Counted from the first letter of the stretch, positions 37,463-48,478 are shown. The stretch: 64,000 bases of DNA from Clostridiales bacterium (GCA_014799475.1 JAAVHX010000043.1:1-64000), one strand, 5' to 3'. The notes: generated by a model from the letters alone, not told the origin. Translations and numbers: made by a program.

Positions 37463-38857
37463 ATGAACATCAAGAGCAACGAGAAAAAAGAGAACAGCAC
37501 CTATGAACTGGTGGTCGAGGTCGGAGCGGCTGAGTTCCAGGCCGCCATCGACAAGGTCTACAACCGCCAGAAGAACCGCATCAACATCCCCGGCTTCCGT
37601 AAGGGCAAGGCTCCCCGGAAGATGGTGGAAAAGATGTATGGCGCTGAGATTTTCTATGAGGACGCCATCTCCCTGGCCTATCCTGACGCTTACGAGGAGG
37701 CGCTGAAAGAAGCGGGCATCGACCCCGTGGCCTATCCGCAGCTGGAGGTACTGGATGTCAGCGCCGACGGCTTCACCTTCAAGGCCACCGTCACCGTCAA
37801 GCCCGAGGCGTCCATCAAGGACTATAAGGGCCTGCCTGTGGCCAAGCCGGAGGTAAAGGTGTCCGCCGCCGACGTGAAGGCGGAGCTGAAGCCTTACATC
37901 GACCGGGCTTCCCGCCTGGTAAGCGTGGAGCGCAAGGCCAAGAAGGGCGACACCGCGGTCATCGACTTTGAGGGCTTCAAGGACGGCGTGCCCTTCCAGG
38001 GCGGCAAGGGCGAGAATTACAGCCTGGAGCTGGGCTCCGGTTCCTTTGTCCCCGGTTTTGAGGAGCAGGTCATCGGCATGAAGGCCGGCGATGAGAAGGA
38101 TCTGGACATCACCTTCCCAGAGAACTATACCCCCGAGCTGGCCGGCGCCCAGGTGGTGTTCAAGGTCAAGGTCCACGAGGTGAAGGAGAAGCAGGAGCCC
38201 GAGGTGGACGATGAGTTTGCCAAGGACGTGTCCGAATTTGAAACCCTGGACGAGTTCAAGAAGGACCTGGGCGACAAGCTGAAGGCCCGCCGCCAGGAGC
38301 AGGCTGACCGGGATTTTGAGACCGCCGTCATCGACGCCCTCATCGAGAAGCTGGAGTGCGATGTGCCCCAGGCCATGATCGACTACCGGGCGGACAAGAT
38401 GCTGGAGGACTACGCCAACCGCATTCAGAGCCAGGGTATCGGCTTTGAGGATTATCTGCGGATGATGGGCCTGTCCATGGACGATATGCGCGCCCAGTCC
38501 AAGACCGCCGCCGACCGCAACGTGCGCAGCGACCTGGCGCTGGAGGCCGTGGCCGCCGCCGAGGGCATTGAGGTGACCGAAGCCGAAGTGGACGAGGAGA
38601 TCGCCAAGCTGGCCGAGCAGTACAGCATGGAGGCGGACAAGGTCCGTGCCGTCATCAAGGACGAGGATCTGCGCCATGATCTGTCCGTCCGCAAGGCGCT
38701 GGAGCTGGTGAAATCTTCCGCTAAGAAGCCTGCGAAGAAGGCCGAGAAGGCGGAGGACAAGGAAGAGAAGGCGGAAAAGAAAACTGCCAAGAAGACGGAA
38801 AAGACCGGCGAAAAGGCGGAGAAAAAGACTTCCAAGGCCAAGAAAACTGAGGAATAA
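37463..38857 (+). CDS. tig: Trigger factor with Lys/Ala-rich C-terminal tail
   Basis: IPGFRKGKAPRKMVEKMYG; FKBP domain; upstream of clpP-clpX. Confidence 0.96.
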   Translation: MNIKSNEKKENSTYELVVEVGAAEFQAAIDKVYNRQKNRINIPGFRKGKAPRKMVEKMYGAEIFYEDAISLAYPDAYEEALKEAGIDPVAYPQLEVLDVSADGFTFKATVTVKPEASIKDYKGLPVAKPEVKVSAADVKAELKPYIDRASRLVSVERKAKKGDTAVIDFEGFKDGVPFQGGKGENYSLELGSGSFVPGFEEQVIGMKAGDEKDLDITFPENYTPELAGAQVVFKVKVHEVKEKQEPEVDDEFAKDVSEFETLDEFKKDLGDKLKARRQEQADRDFETAVIDALIEKLECDVPQAMIDYRADKMLEDYANRIQSQGIGFEDYLRMMGLSMDDMRAQSKTAADRNVRSDLALEAVAAAEGIEVTEAEVDEEIAKLAEQYSMEADKVRAVIKDEDLRHDLSVRKALELVKSSAKKPAKKAEKAEDKEEKAEKKTAKKTEKTGEKAEKKTSKAKKTEE

Positions 38858-38972
38858 GCATACTGCGTTCCTTTTCTGGGAGAGGGAGGGAATAACCGCC
38901 GGCGCATGATGGGTATAATAACCGGCGCCGATCAAAATCGGATTCCCCCATCTGAAAGGAGAAGCATTTATT

Positions 38973-39554
38973 ATGAGTTTAGTTCCATATGTAGTTGAAC
39001 AGACCAGCCGGGGTGAGCGCTCGTACGATATCTTTTCCCGGCTGCTCAATGACCGCATCGTGTTTTTGGGCGAGGAGGTCAACGCCACCACGGCGTCTCT
39101 GGTAGTCGCCCAGCTGCTCTACCTGGAGGCCCAGGACCCGGATAAGGACATCCAGTTCTATATCAACAGCCCCGGCGGCTCCGTCACCGATGGCATGGCC
39201 ATTTACGACACCATGCAGTACATCAAGTGTGATGTGTCCACCATCTGCGTGGGCATGGCCGCGTCCATGGGCGCGTTCCTGCTGTCTGCCGGCGCCAAGG
39301 GTAAGCGCATGGCTCTGCCCAACGCCGAGATCATGATCCACCAGCCCTCCGCCGGCACCCAAGGCCAGATTACCGACATGGCCATCCACCTGAAGCGGCT
39401 GGAGATCATCAAGAAACGGATGAATGTTATCCTGGCCGGCAACTGCGGAAAAAGCGTGGAGCAGGTGACTGCCGACTGTGAGCGAGACAATTTTATGACT
39501 GCCGAGGAGGCCCTGGAGTACGGCCTGATCGACAAGATCATCACCAATCGTTGA
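38973..39554 (+). CDS. clpP: ATP-dependent Clp protease proteolytic subunit
   Basis: [19 protein letters not shown] and [12 protein letters not shown]. Confidence 0.98.
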   Translation: MSLVPYVVEQTSRGERSYDIFSRLLNDRIVFLGEEVNATTASLVVAQLLYLEAQDPDKDIQFYINSPGGSVTDGMAIYDTMQYIKCDVSTICVGMAASMGAFLLSAGAKGKRMALPNAEIMIHQPSAGTQGQITDMAIHLKRLEIIKKRMNVILAGNCGKSVEQVTADCERDNFMTAEEALEYGLIDKIITNR

Positions 39555-39619
39555 GTGAGCTGAAGAGCGGGGACAAGGCCTCCGCTCTTTGGCCTTTCCC
39601 TGAAAGGAAGAACCATAAT

Positions 39620-40936
39620 ATGGCAAGAGATGACTACAAATCGGTGCGCTGCTCCTTTTGCGGCAAGCATCAGGAGCAGGTGGAACGGATCATCGCCGGC
39701 CCAGGCGCCTATATCTGCAACGAGTGCGTCCACCTGTGCCTGAGCGTCCTGGGGGAGAACTACGATGACGACCGGGCGGATATGCCGGACATCCCTGATG
39801 TGATCCCCACGCCCAAAGAGATGGTGGCCGTGCTGGACGAGTATATTATTGGTCAAGACAGCGCCAAGGTAGCCCTTTCGGTGGCGGTATACAACCACTA
39901 CAAACGCATCTATTTTGGCGGCGGGGACAATGTGGAGCTGCAAAAGAGCAACATCCTCATGATCGGCCCCACGGGCTGCGGCAAAACTCTGTTTGCCCAG
40001 ACCCTGGCCCGTATACTCAAGGTGCCCTTCGCCATCGCTGACGCCACCACTCTCACCGAAGCGGGCTACGTGGGCGATGATGTGGAGAATATCCTGCTGC
40101 GCCTGGTACAGGCCGCTGACTACGACATCGAGCTGGCCCAGCGGGGTATCATCTATGTGGACGAGATCGACAAGATTGCCCGCAAGAGCGAGAACACCTC
40201 CATCACCCGTGACGTGTCCGGCGAAGGGGTGCAGCAGGCCCTGCTGAAAATCCTGGAGGGCACTGTGGCCAACGTGCCGCCCCAGGGTGGGCGCAAGCAT
40301 CCCCATCAGGAATTTTTGCAGATCGACACCAAAAACATCCTGTTCATCTGCGGCGGCGCCTTCGATGGGCTGGACAAGATCATTGAGCGTCGGCTGGATC
40401 AAAAGGCCATCGGGTTTGGCGCGGACGTCAAGACATCGGCGGAACGGGAGAAGGAGGACGCGCTCAAGGCTGTTCAGCCTCATGATCTGCTGAAATTCGG
40501 CATCATCCCGGAGCTGGTGGGCCGCCTCCCCATCATTACGACCTTGAAGGCCCTCGACCGGGAGCAGTTGGTGCGCATTCTTACCGAGCCGAAAAATGCC
40601 TTGGTGAAGCAGTATAAGTGCCTGCTGGACTATGACAATGTGGAGCTGGAGTTTACTCCCGAGGCGCTGGACGCCGCCGCGGACAAGGCGCTGGAGCGCA
40701 AGATCGGTGCCCGCGGCCTGCGGGCGGTGCTGGAGGAGGTCATGACGCCCGTCATGTACGACGCCCCCTCTGATCAGAGCATCGCCAAGGTGACTGTTAC
40801 GGCCGAAGCCATCAATGGCGAGGCCGAGCCTGAGATCGTGCGTCAGGAGGGCCGTCCCGCGCGGCCCAGGCTGGGTGCGGCTGCGCTGCGCACAGAGAAA
40901 GGCGGACAGGCGCCCCCCCGAGGGAACGTATCCTGA
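39620..40936 (+). CDS. clpX: ATP-dependent Clp protease ATP-binding subunit ClpX
   Basis: [11 protein letters not shown] Zn finger, [15 protein letters not shown]. Confidence 0.98.
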   Translation: MARDDYKSVRCSFCGKHQEQVERIIAGPGAYICNECVHLCLSVLGENYDDDRADMPDIPDVIPTPKEMVAVLDEYIIGQDSAKVALSVAVYNHYKRIYFGGGDNVELQKSNILMIGPTGCGKTLFAQTLARILKVPFAIADATTLTEAGYVGDDVENILLRLVQAADYDIELAQRGIIYVDEIDKIARKSENTSITRDVSGEGVQQALLKILEGTVANVPPQGGRKHPHQEFLQIDTKNILFICGGAFDGLDKIIERRLDQKAIGFGADVKTSAEREKEDALKAVQPHDLLKFGIIPELVGRLPIITTLKALDREQLVRILTEPKNALVKQYKCLLDYDNVELEFTPEALDAAADKALERKIGARGLRAVLEEVMTPVMYDAPSDQSIAKVTVTAEAINGEAEPEIVRQEGRPARPRLGAAALRTEKGGQAPPRGNVS

Positions 40937-41060
40937 ACCATCTGGCAAGCGCCGCTGCCGGTTTTTCCCCATCCGGCAGCGGTGCCAGCAATCGAACAAT
41001 GAGTTGCTTTGGGGCGGGCGGAGGCCCGCCCCTTTTCAGTACGGAAAGGAGTGACCCCTC

Positions 41061-43481
41061 ATGACAGATATGCGGACAGACGGATCAACGACGGTAACCA
41101 TCCCTGTCCTGGCCCTGCGGGGGCTGACCGTATTCCCCCAGCTGATGCTTCACTTTGATGTGGGCCGTGCCGCCTCCATCCAGGCGCTGGAAGAGGCCAT
41201 GGGGGAAAATAAAGCGATATTCCTGGTGACTCAGCGGGATCTGACTGTGGAAAATCCCTCCCAGAACGACCTGTACGCCATCGGAACTGTGGCTGACGTG
41301 AAACAGATCCTGCGCCTGCCGGAGAGCGGCGTCCGGGTGATGGTAGAGGGACGCGGCCGGGGACGCCTCCTGCGGCTTTCCGCCACGGAACCGTATCTTA
41401 CGGCGGAGGTGGAATGCCTGGCGGAACTGCCTTCGCCCAAGGGTAATTCGTCTCGGACAGAAGCCGCCATCCGGCAGATCTATAATCAAATGGAGCGGTA
41501 CACCGAGCTGTCCGACCGAGTGGCTCCGGAGACTTACCTGAAGCTCCTGGCCAGCAACGATCCGGGCTATATCGCCGACTATGCCGCCCAGAATCTGCCC
41601 CTTCGGTTTGAGGACAAGCAGGCCGTGCTGGAAGAACTGCGGCCCGCGCGCCGGTTGGATCGCCTGTGCCGTATCCTGGGCAGGGAAGTAGAGATACTGG
41701 AAGTAGAGAGCGAGCTGGCCGCCAAGGTCCACGAGCAGATCAGCGCCAGCCAGCGGGATTATTTTCTGAGGGAGCAGCTTCGGGTCATCCAGCGTGAACT
41801 GGGAGACGGAGATGAGGACAACGAGATTACCGAGTACCGCCGCCGGATCACGCAGGCCAAGCTACCCAATGAGGTGAGGGATAAGCTGCTCAAAGAGGTG
41901 AAGCACCTGGAAAAGCAGCCTTATGGCTCCTCGGAGGCGGCGGTGATCCGCACTTATCTGGATAGCTGCCTGGAGCTGCCCTGGCAGGTGAAAACGAAAG
42001 AACGGGTGAGCGTCACAGCGGTCTCCAAAGCGCTGGACGCGGATCATTATGGCCTTGAAAAGGTGAAGGAACGCATCCTGGAGTTTGTGGCGGTCAAGCA
42101 GCTGTCGCCTGAGCTGAAAGGCCAGATCATCTGCCTGGTGGGCCCGCCGGGGGTGGGGAAAACTTCCATCGCTATGAGCGTGGCCCGTGCCATGAACCGC
42201 AAGCTTGCCCGCATCTCCCTGGGCGGCATCCGGGACGAGGCGGATATCCGGGGTCACCGCAAGACCTATGTGGGGGCCATGCCGGGCCGGATCATTGCCG
42301 GCATCAAGCAGGCGGGCAGCGCCAATCCGGTGCTGCTGCTGGACGAGATCGACAAGGTGGGCAGCGACCACCGGGGGGATCCGGCGGCGGCGCTGCTGGA
42401 GGTGCTGGACAGCGAGCAGAACAGTACCTTCCGGGACCACTATCTAGAGCTGCCGTTTGACTTGTCCGATGTGATGTTCATTACCACCGCCAATACCACG
42501 GATACCGTGCCCCGTCCACTGCTGGACCGCATGGAGGTCATCGAGCTGCCCAGCTACACGGATAAGGAGAAGCAGCAGATCGCGAAGCACTATCTGCTGC
42601 CTCGTCAGCTGAAGCGCCATGGGCTGACGCGGGCCCAGCTCAAGATCAGCGACGCCGGGATCGAGGCGCTGATCGCCGGGTACACCAAGGAGTCGGGTGT
42701 GCGTCTGCTGGAGCGGAAGCTGGCGGCCTTGTGCCGAAAGGGCGCGATGCAAATCGTGCAAAAAAGTGTAAAGCGAATTAACATTACAGAATTGAATTTA
42801 CAAGAGTTTTTGGGCCCACGTCGCTATCTGGAGGAGAAGCCTGTCCAGGAGCCTCTAGTGGGTGTGGTCAACGGTTTGGCCTGGACCTCTGTGGGCGGCG
42901 AGATCCTGGAGGTGGAGGTCAACGTAGTCCCGGGCACAGGCAAGGTAGTCCTCACGGGCAATCTGGGTGATGTGATGAAGGAGTCGGCTAAGGCGGCGCT
43001 GTCCTATATCCGTAGCCGCGCGGCTCAGCTGGGGGTAGATCCGGAATTTCACAGCACAAAGGACATTCACGTCCATTTCCCCGAGGGCGCGGTACCCAAA
43101 GACGGGCCCTCTGCCGGAATTGCCATCGTTACCGCGATGGTTTCCGCGCTCACCGGCATACCGGTGCGGAGAGATGTGGCCATGACAGGGGAAATCACTC
43201 TCCGGGGCCGGGTGCTGGCCATTGGCGGTCTGCGGGAAAAAACAATGGGCGCCCTGCGGGGCGGGATGTCAACTGTCATCATTCCGGCGGACAACGGTAA
43301 GGATCTGGAGGATATTGACCAAACCGTGCGAAAGTCACTCACTTTTGTGCAGGTTCATCAGGCGGATGAAGTGCTAGCTCAAGCACTGACAAGTAATTTG
43401 CCTATACAGATAGATGCTGCTCCTCGTCAGTCGCCAGAGACGCCGTGCGCTGTGGGCCACGCTGTTAATCTGCGCCAATGA
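41061..43481 (+). CDS. lon: Endopeptidase La (Lon)
   Basis: [38 protein letters not shown]. Confidence 0.98.
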   Translation: MTDMRTDGSTTVTIPVLALRGLTVFPQLMLHFDVGRAASIQALEEAMGENKAIFLVTQRDLTVENPSQNDLYAIGTVADVKQILRLPESGVRVMVEGRGRGRLLRLSATEPYLTAEVECLAELPSPKGNSSRTEAAIRQIYNQMERYTELSDRVAPETYLKLLASNDPGYIADYAAQNLPLRFEDKQAVLEELRPARRLDRLCRILGREVEILEVESELAAKVHEQISASQRDYFLREQLRVIQRELGDGDEDNEITEYRRRITQAKLPNEVRDKLLKEVKHLEKQPYGSSEAAVIRTYLDSCLELPWQVKTKERVSVTAVSKALDADHYGLEKVKERILEFVAVKQLSPELKGQIICLVGPPGVGKTSIAMSVARAMNRKLARISLGGIRDEADIRGHRKTYVGAMPGRIIAGIKQAGSANPVLLLDEIDKVGSDHRGDPAAALLEVLDSEQNSTFRDHYLELPFDLSDVMFITTANTTDTVPRPLLDRMEVIELPSYTDKEKQQIAKHYLLPRQLKRHGLTRAQLKISDAGIEALIAGYTKESGVRLLERKLAALCRKGAMQIVQKSVKRINITELNLQEFLGPRRYLEEKPVQEPLVGVVNGLAWTSVGGEILEVEVNVVPGTGKVVLTGNLGDVMKESAKAALSYIRSRAAQLGVDPEFHSTKDIHVHFPEGAVPKDGPSAGIAIVTAMVSALTGIPVRRDVAMTGEITLRGRVLAIGGLREKTMGALRGGMSTVIIPADNGKDLEDIDQTVRKSLTFVQVHQADEVLAQALTSNLPIQIDAAPRQSPETPCAVGHAVNLRQ

Positions 43482-43491
43482 GGGAATGCCC

Positions 43492-44082
43492 ATGACGGTA
43501 AATTGGAATATGGCGGAATTTATCCGTTCGGCGGCCAAGCCAGCGGACTTTCCCCGGGACGGGCTGCCCCAGGTGGTGTTTGCCGGGAGGTCGAATGTGG
43601 GTAAGTCATCGGTGATCAACCGGCTGCTCAACCGCAAGAATTTTGCCCGTGTGGGCTCCGCGCCCGGTAAGACCACCCACATTAACTATTTTTGCATTGA
43701 CCAAAAGCTGTATCTGGTGGATCTGCCCGGTTATGGCTACGCCAAGGTATCCAAGCAGGAGCGAGAGCGTTGGGGGAGACTGATCGAGGCGTGGTTTGCC
43801 GATACCCAGCGGATGGCTCTGGGTGTGCTCATTGTGGACGCTCGGCATAAACCTACAGCGGACGACTGCACCATGGCTCAGGTGTTTTTGAGCTCGGAGC
43901 GCCCGTTCCTTGTGGTGGCCAATAAGCTGGACAAACTGAAAAAGAGCGAGATCGAGGGCAACGCGCAGTTGATCCGCGATACGCTTGCCCTGCCGGATGC
44001 CGTGCCCCTGATCCTGTTTTCCGCGGAAAAAGGAGAGGGGAAGCAGGAACTTGTGGGAGGAATCCTGAAGCATTTGGAGTAA
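43492..44082 (+). CDS. engB: Ribosome biogenesis GTP-binding protein EngB (YihA/YsxC)
   Basis: VVFAGRSNVGKSSVINRLLNRKNFARVGSAPGKT; follows lon. Confidence 0.96.
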   Translation: MTVNWNMAEFIRSAAKPADFPRDGLPQVVFAGRSNVGKSSVINRLLNRKNFARVGSAPGKTTHINYFCIDQKLYLVDLPGYGYAKVSKQERERWGRLIEAWFADTQRMALGVLIVDARHKPTADDCTMAQVFLSSERPFLVVANKLDKLKKSEIEGNAQLIRDTLALPDAVPLILFSAEKGEGKQELVGGILKHLE

Positions 44083-44150
44083 AAAAATGGGGATACGCAG
44101 CTGTCTTAGCTTGATAGCATTGGGAAAAATATTGCCATGATTTAGGCGCT

Positions 44151-44183
44151 AACCGGCGGGTAAATATGCCCGCCGGTTTTTTT
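44151..44183 (+). terminator. Terminator after engB
   Basis: AACCGGCGGG-N8-CCCGCCGGTT + T run. Confidence 0.85.
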
Positions 44184-44205
44184 GCGGAAAACTTTGCAAA
44201 AAGGG

Positions 44206-44233
44206 TTGACAAACCGCAATGTTTTGGTATAAT
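44206..44233 (+). promoter_or_regulatory. tRNA-Gln promoter
   Basis: TTGACA, 16 bp, TATAAT. Confidence 0.75.
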
Positions 44234-44261
44234 AACCTAGGTCGCTTGAGAGCGGCGATAT

Positions 44262-44335
44262 AGCGGATTAGTGTAATGGTAGCACACCAGACTCTGACTC
44301 TGTTTGTGAGGGTTCGAATCCTTCATCCGCTGCCA
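44262..44335 (+). tRNA. tRNA-Gln (anticodon CTG), CCA encoded
   Basis: AGCGGAT/ATCCGCT acceptor, loop CTCTGAC, T arm GAGGG-TTCGAAT-CCTTC, GCCA end. Confidence 0.88.
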
Positions 44336-44337
44336 AG

Positions 44338-44373
44338 AGAACACCGCAACATACAGTTGCGGTGTTCTTTTTT
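44338..44373 (+). terminator. Terminator after tRNA-Gln
   Basis: GAACACCGCAAC-ATACA-GTTGCGGTGTTC-TTTTTTT. Confidence 0.9.
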
Positions 44374-44472
44374 TGTGAATACTTCGGATTTTTTCAGCAA
44401 ACACTTGCAAACTGCTGTCATATTGGGTATACTATATTCGTTCGACAAAAACTGCAAGGAGGCTATCCGAAC

Positions 44473-44670
44473 ATGGCTCAAATTACAAAGGATACCATCA
44501 TCGGCGATATTCTGGACATCGCGCCTGACACCGCTCCCATTTTCCTGTCCATTGGTATGCATTGCCTGGGCTGCCCGTCCTCCCGCGGAGAGACCGTGGA
44601 GCAGGCTTGCATGGTTCATGGGGTGGATGTGGATGCTCTGCTGGACAAGCTGAACGCCACCATCGCCTGA
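44473..44670 (+). CDS. DUF1858 domain protein (hybrid-cluster-associated disulfide type)
   Basis: MAQITKDTIIGDILDIAPDTAPIFLSIGMHCLGCPSSRGETVEQACMVHGVD. Confidence 0.9.
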   Translation: MAQITKDTIIGDILDIAPDTAPIFLSIGMHCLGCPSSRGETVEQACMVHGVDVDALLDKLNATIA

Positions 44671-44738
44671 TTGGCAACGTCTGAAAAGAGCGGAAATTCC
44701 GCTCTTTTCGTTTATTTCTGGAAAGCGGGAGAGAGGAT

Positions 44739-46208
44739 ATGGAACTGGCACCCAGACTTCAAGCGATCGCGCAGCAGGTGCCTCAGGGCGCGAGACTGGC
44801 CGATGTGGGCACGGATCACGGCTACCTGCCTGTTTGGCTGCTGCTGAATGACCGTATTGAAGCGGCTGTCGCCGCCGACCTGCGGGAGGGGCCGCTGAAC
44901 CGGGCCAAGGAAACCGCCAAACAGTTTGGACAGAGCGAAAATATTTCCTTTCGTCTGTGCGACGGGCTGGCTGACATCGCCGCGGACGAGGTGGATACGG
45001 TGGTGATCGCCGGAATGGGCGGGGAGACGATCGCTGCTATTTTGGATGCCGCGCCCTGGACGTGTCAGGACAAGCTGCTGCTTTTGCAGCCGATGACAGG
45101 AATGCCCCAGCTTCGCCTGTGGCTCCAGAGCCATAACTACTCCATCCTCAGTGAGCAAATTGTCCGGGAAGGAAAAAGGCTCTATAGTGTTTGGAGCGTC
45201 CGGGGCGGTTGGATGGCACCCCTATCTCCAGCGGAGCTTTGGGCGGGGAAAAACAGCCGCGACCCGCTCCGGTCAGATTATCTAACTATGATTGAGGAGA
45301 AGGCCGAGAAAGCCCTGCGGGGACAGCTAGCCGCTCATGACCCCGACCAGACCGCCATTGCGGAGCTGGAAGAGGTATTATCCGGGTTGCGCAAGATGAA
45401 AAAGGAGTTGAGATCCATGACGACTGTGGGCGAAGTGTTTGCTTTTTTGCAGAAAAAGGCTCCATTTGAGCTGCAGGAGGGGTTTGACAACGCAGGTTTC
45501 CTGGTTGGGAGGGAAGAGGCCCCTGTCAGCAAGATCCTGGTGGCGCTGGACATCACGGAGCAGGTTGTCCAGGAGGCCGCCGAACAGGGGGCTCAGCTCA
45601 TTGTTTCCCACCACCCTGTGATCTTTGGCGGGGTGAAATCGGTGACAGACCAGACCGTCATCGGAAGAGTCTTGCTGGCCCTGGCGGAAAACCATATTGC
45701 CGCCATCTGCGCCCATACCAATCTGGACGCGGTGGAGGGAGGGGTCAACGACGCGCTGGCCCTGCGCCTGGGACTGGCTGACATCCGCCAATTAAAGCAA
45801 GAGGGCGTGGACGGGCAGGGGAGGCCCTATGGCATCGGCCGGGTGGGCTGTGTCTCTGAGCAACCCCTGTACGACTTTGCCATGGCGGTGAAAGGGCTAC
45901 TGGGCGCCAACGGCATCCGGCTGGTGGACGGCGGCAGACCGGTTCACCAGGTCGCGGTGGGCGGCGGCGCCTGCGCGGAATTTATGAGCGACGCCCTGGC
46001 CCAGGGCTGCGATACCTTTGTCACCTCTGATGTGAAATACCATCAATTCCTGGAGGCGAGGGCCTTGGGTCTCAGCCTGGTGGACGCCGGGCATTTCCCC
46101 ACAGAAAACGTGGTCTGCCCGGTATTGCAGGGCTGGCTGTCCAAAGCATTCCCCCAGGTGTCTGTGGCCGTTTCCCAGCGGCATACAGAGGTGTTCTCCT
46201 ACCGTTGA
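44739..46208 (+). CDS. Fusion of tRNA(adenine22-N1)-methyltransferase (TrmK) and Nif3-like dinuclear metal-centre protein
   Basis: LADVGTDHGYLPVWLL...VVIAGMGGETI (TrmK) continuous with EGFDNAGFLVG...LIVSHHPVIFGG...HTNLDAVEGGVND (Nif3). Confidence 0.9.
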   Translation: MELAPRLQAIAQQVPQGARLADVGTDHGYLPVWLLLNDRIEAAVAADLREGPLNRAKETAKQFGQSENISFRLCDGLADIAADEVDTVVIAGMGGETIAAILDAAPWTCQDKLLLLQPMTGMPQLRLWLQSHNYSILSEQIVREGKRLYSVWSVRGGWMAPLSPAELWAGKNSRDPLRSDYLTMIEEKAEKALRGQLAAHDPDQTAIAELEEVLSGLRKMKKELRSMTTVGEVFAFLQKKAPFELQEGFDNAGFLVGREEAPVSKILVALDITEQVVQEAAEQGAQLIVSHHPVIFGGVKSVTDQTVIGRVLLALAENHIAAICAHTNLDAVEGGVNDALALRLGLADIRQLKQEGVDGQGRPYGIGRVGCVSEQPLYDFAMAVKGLLGANGIRLVDGGRPVHQVAVGGGACAEFMSDALAQGCDTFVTSDVKYHQFLEARALGLSLVDAGHFPTENVVCPVLQGWLSKAFPQVSVAVSQRHTEVFSYR

Positions 46209-46263
46209 TCCAGGCATGAAGCCGCCCCCGCCCTCATATGGTAGAGGGAAGGGGGACTGGCTT

Positions 46264-46983
46264 ATGAAGCGAGATATGCTGCTGTTAGTACTGTGTCTGT
46301 GTGTGTTGGGCGGGGTGAGCTGGCTGGGCAGTAACCGGCCCGCGTCCGTGGCGGCCACAGCTTCTGTGGGAGGGCAATGGACCCTGATTCTGGACGCCGG
46401 ACACGGCGGGGAGGACGGCGGAGCCAGCACGGCGGCCGGGGATAAAGAGAGCGATATTAACCTGGCTATCGTACAAAAAACCCAGGCGCTGATGATTTTT
46501 TTGGGGGTTGAGCCCCGATTGAGCCGGGAGACAGACATTTCCCTGCACAGCGGCGGCGCGGAAACCCTCCGGCAGAAGAAGGTCTCCGATCTGAAAAACC
46601 GGGTCGCATTGGTGAAAAGCACCGAAGACGCTATACTGCTAAGTGTACATCAGAATCACTTTACAGATCCACGATACAGCGGGTCTCAAGTCTTCTTTAA
46701 CAGCGACGACATAAGCCGACAGTGGGGGGAGAGCACCCAGGAGGTGCTTCGGCAGGTATTGAGTCCGGGCAACGACCGAAAGGCCAAGCCCATGCCGGAC
46801 GGTATCTACCTGTTTGACCACATCAACTGTCCGGCTATCCTGGTGGAGTGCGGTTTTCTCAGCAACGGGGAGGAGGCGGCGCTGCTGCTCACCGGTACCT
46901 ATCAGAAAAAGATCGCGATGGCGCTGGCAGGGGCGTATTTTCATGAACTCCAGATGATGACTGCAACCTTGGGAGGGGAGTAG
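46264..46983 (+). CDS. cwlD: N-acetylmuramoyl-L-alanine amidase, CwlD-like
   Basis: LILDAGHGGEDGGAS...LSVHQNHF...PAILVECGFLSN. Confidence 0.88.
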   Translation: MKRDMLLLVLCLCVLGGVSWLGSNRPASVAATASVGGQWTLILDAGHGGEDGGASTAAGDKESDINLAIVQKTQALMIFLGVEPRLSRETDISLHSGGAETLRQKKVSDLKNRVALVKSTEDAILLSVHQNHFTDPRYSGSQVFFNSDDISRQWGESTQEVLRQVLSPGNDRKAKPMPDGIYLFDHINCPAILVECGFLSNGEEAALLLTGTYQKKIAMALAGAYFHELQMMTATLGGE

Positions 46984-46984
46984 T

Positions 46985-48349
46985 ATGGCCAAGGCCAAAT
47001 CTTTGTTTTACTGCACGGAATGTGGAAATGAATCGCTGAAATGGCAGGGGAGATGCCCTGCCTGTGGGGCGTGGAACACCATTGTGGAACAACCCGCGGC
47101 AGACGTTAAGAAAAAAGCGGCGGCATCCGCTGCCGCCGGTCTTGGGGCACGCCGGCCCCGCCCAATGGCCGAGGTGGAGGCGGTGGATGAGCTGCGCTTC
47201 AACACCGGCATGAACGAATTGGATCGGGTGCTGGGCGGCGGCGCGGTGAAGGGTTCGCTGGTTCTGGTGGGCGGCGCGCCGGGTATCGGAAAGTCCACTT
47301 TGATGTTGCAGATCTGTGACAATTTGTGCCGCTTTTGTGATGTTTTATATGTATCTGGTGAGGAATCGGAGCGGCAGATCAAGCTGCGCTCACAGCGGCT
47401 GGGTATCCGGGACGAGGGGCTTTACCTGTTTTCTGAAACCAATTTGGACGACATCGTGGCCGCCGTCCAGGAAAAAGAGCCGGATATCCTCATCGTAGAC
47501 TCCATCCAGACCATTTACAATGGAGATTCCAGTTCCTCGCCGGGCAGCGTGGCCCAGGTGAAGGAGTGCACCATGGCGCTGATGCACCTGGCCAAAGGGA
47601 TGGGCGTGACGGTATTTGTGGTTGGGCACATCAACAAAGAGGGCTCACTGGCCGGCCCCAAAGTGCTGGAGCATATGGTGGACTGCGTGCTCCACTTTGA
47701 GGGGGAGGAACACAATCCCTACCGCATTCTGCGGGCGGCCAAGAACCGCTTTGGCGCCACCAATGAGATCGGTGTGTTCGAAATGGGGGATCAGGGTCTG
47801 GAGGAGGTGCCCAACCCTTCGGAGGCCATGCTGGCAGGCAGACCGGAAAATATGCCCGGCTCCTGCGTCACCTGTGTGATGGAGGGGGTACGCCCTGTGC
47901 TGGCGGAGGTTCAGGCGCTGCTGTCGCCCTCGGCTTATGGAAATTCCAGGCGCACCAGCAATGGATTCGATTACAACCGGGCCATGATGCTGCTGGCTGT
48001 GCTGGAGAAGCGGGGCGGACTGATGCTGTCCAATTGTGATTTTTATGTCAATGTCATCGGCGGCCTGACCCTGAACGAACCCGCCGCTGATCTGGCGCTC
48101 ATTGTGGCGCTGGCGTCCAGCTTTCGGGACAAGCCCGTGCCCTTTGACCTGGCCGCCATCGGGGAAGTGGGGCTTACTGGCGAACTTCGTTCCGTGAACG
48201 CCATCAACCAACGCTTGAGCGAGGTGCGGCGGCTGGGATTCACCAAATGCCTGGTGCCTGCCAGGAGCAACGGAAAGCTCGCCGTACCGGCCGGATTAGA
48301 CCTGATTCGGGTCGGCAACATTCGCGAGGCCATCGCTGTGCTGATTTGA
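46985..48349 (+). CDS. radA: DNA repair protein RadA
   Basis: CTECGNESLKWQGRCPACGAWNT; GGAPGIGKSTLMLQ. Confidence 0.97.
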   Translation: MAKAKSLFYCTECGNESLKWQGRCPACGAWNTIVEQPAADVKKKAAASAAAGLGARRPRPMAEVEAVDELRFNTGMNELDRVLGGGAVKGSLVLVGGAPGIGKSTLMLQICDNLCRFCDVLYVSGEESERQIKLRSQRLGIRDEGLYLFSETNLDDIVAAVQEKEPDILIVDSIQTIYNGDSSSSPGSVAQVKECTMALMHLAKGMGVTVFVVGHINKEGSLAGPKVLEHMVDCVLHFEGEEHNPYRILRAAKNRFGATNEIGVFEMGDQGLEEVPNPSEAMLAGRPENMPGSCVTCVMEGVRPVLAEVQALLSPSAYGNSRRTSNGFDYNRAMMLLAVLEKRGGLMLSNCDFYVNVIGGLTLNEPAADLALIVALASSFRDKPVPFDLAAIGEVGLTGELRSVNAINQRLSEVRRLGFTKCLVPARSNGKLAVPAGLDLIRVGNIREAIAVLI

Positions 48350-48478
48350 CGGACGGGGCGTGAAGTTCAGGCAGGCGTCATTGGGGGCGGCCTGGCTGAC
48401 CATGGATGGGGCTTGGGCCAACGTACACAGGCCCTCATCCTGATATTTGCAGTTCTGTGTGCATGGGATGAAGCTCAT
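48296..48478 (-). CDS. Small Cys-rich protein (60 aa), antisense overlap with radA 3' end
   Basis: MSFIPCTQNCKYQDEGLCTLAQ...; SD GAGGTGATCC before ATG. Confidence 0.7.
   Translation of the reverse strand: MSFIPCTQNCKYQDEGLCTLAQAPSMVSQAAPNDACLNFTPRPSNQHSDGLANVADPNQV

Noticed and set aside
37427-39091. 554-aa minus-strand ORF opposite tig/clpP
   Set aside because: Antisense shadow of well-supported trigger factor and ClpP genes in GC-rich DNA; low-complexity Leu/Gly/His composition, no SD
39203-40999. 598-aa minus-strand ORF opposite clpP/clpX
   Set aside because: Antisense shadow; no family signature
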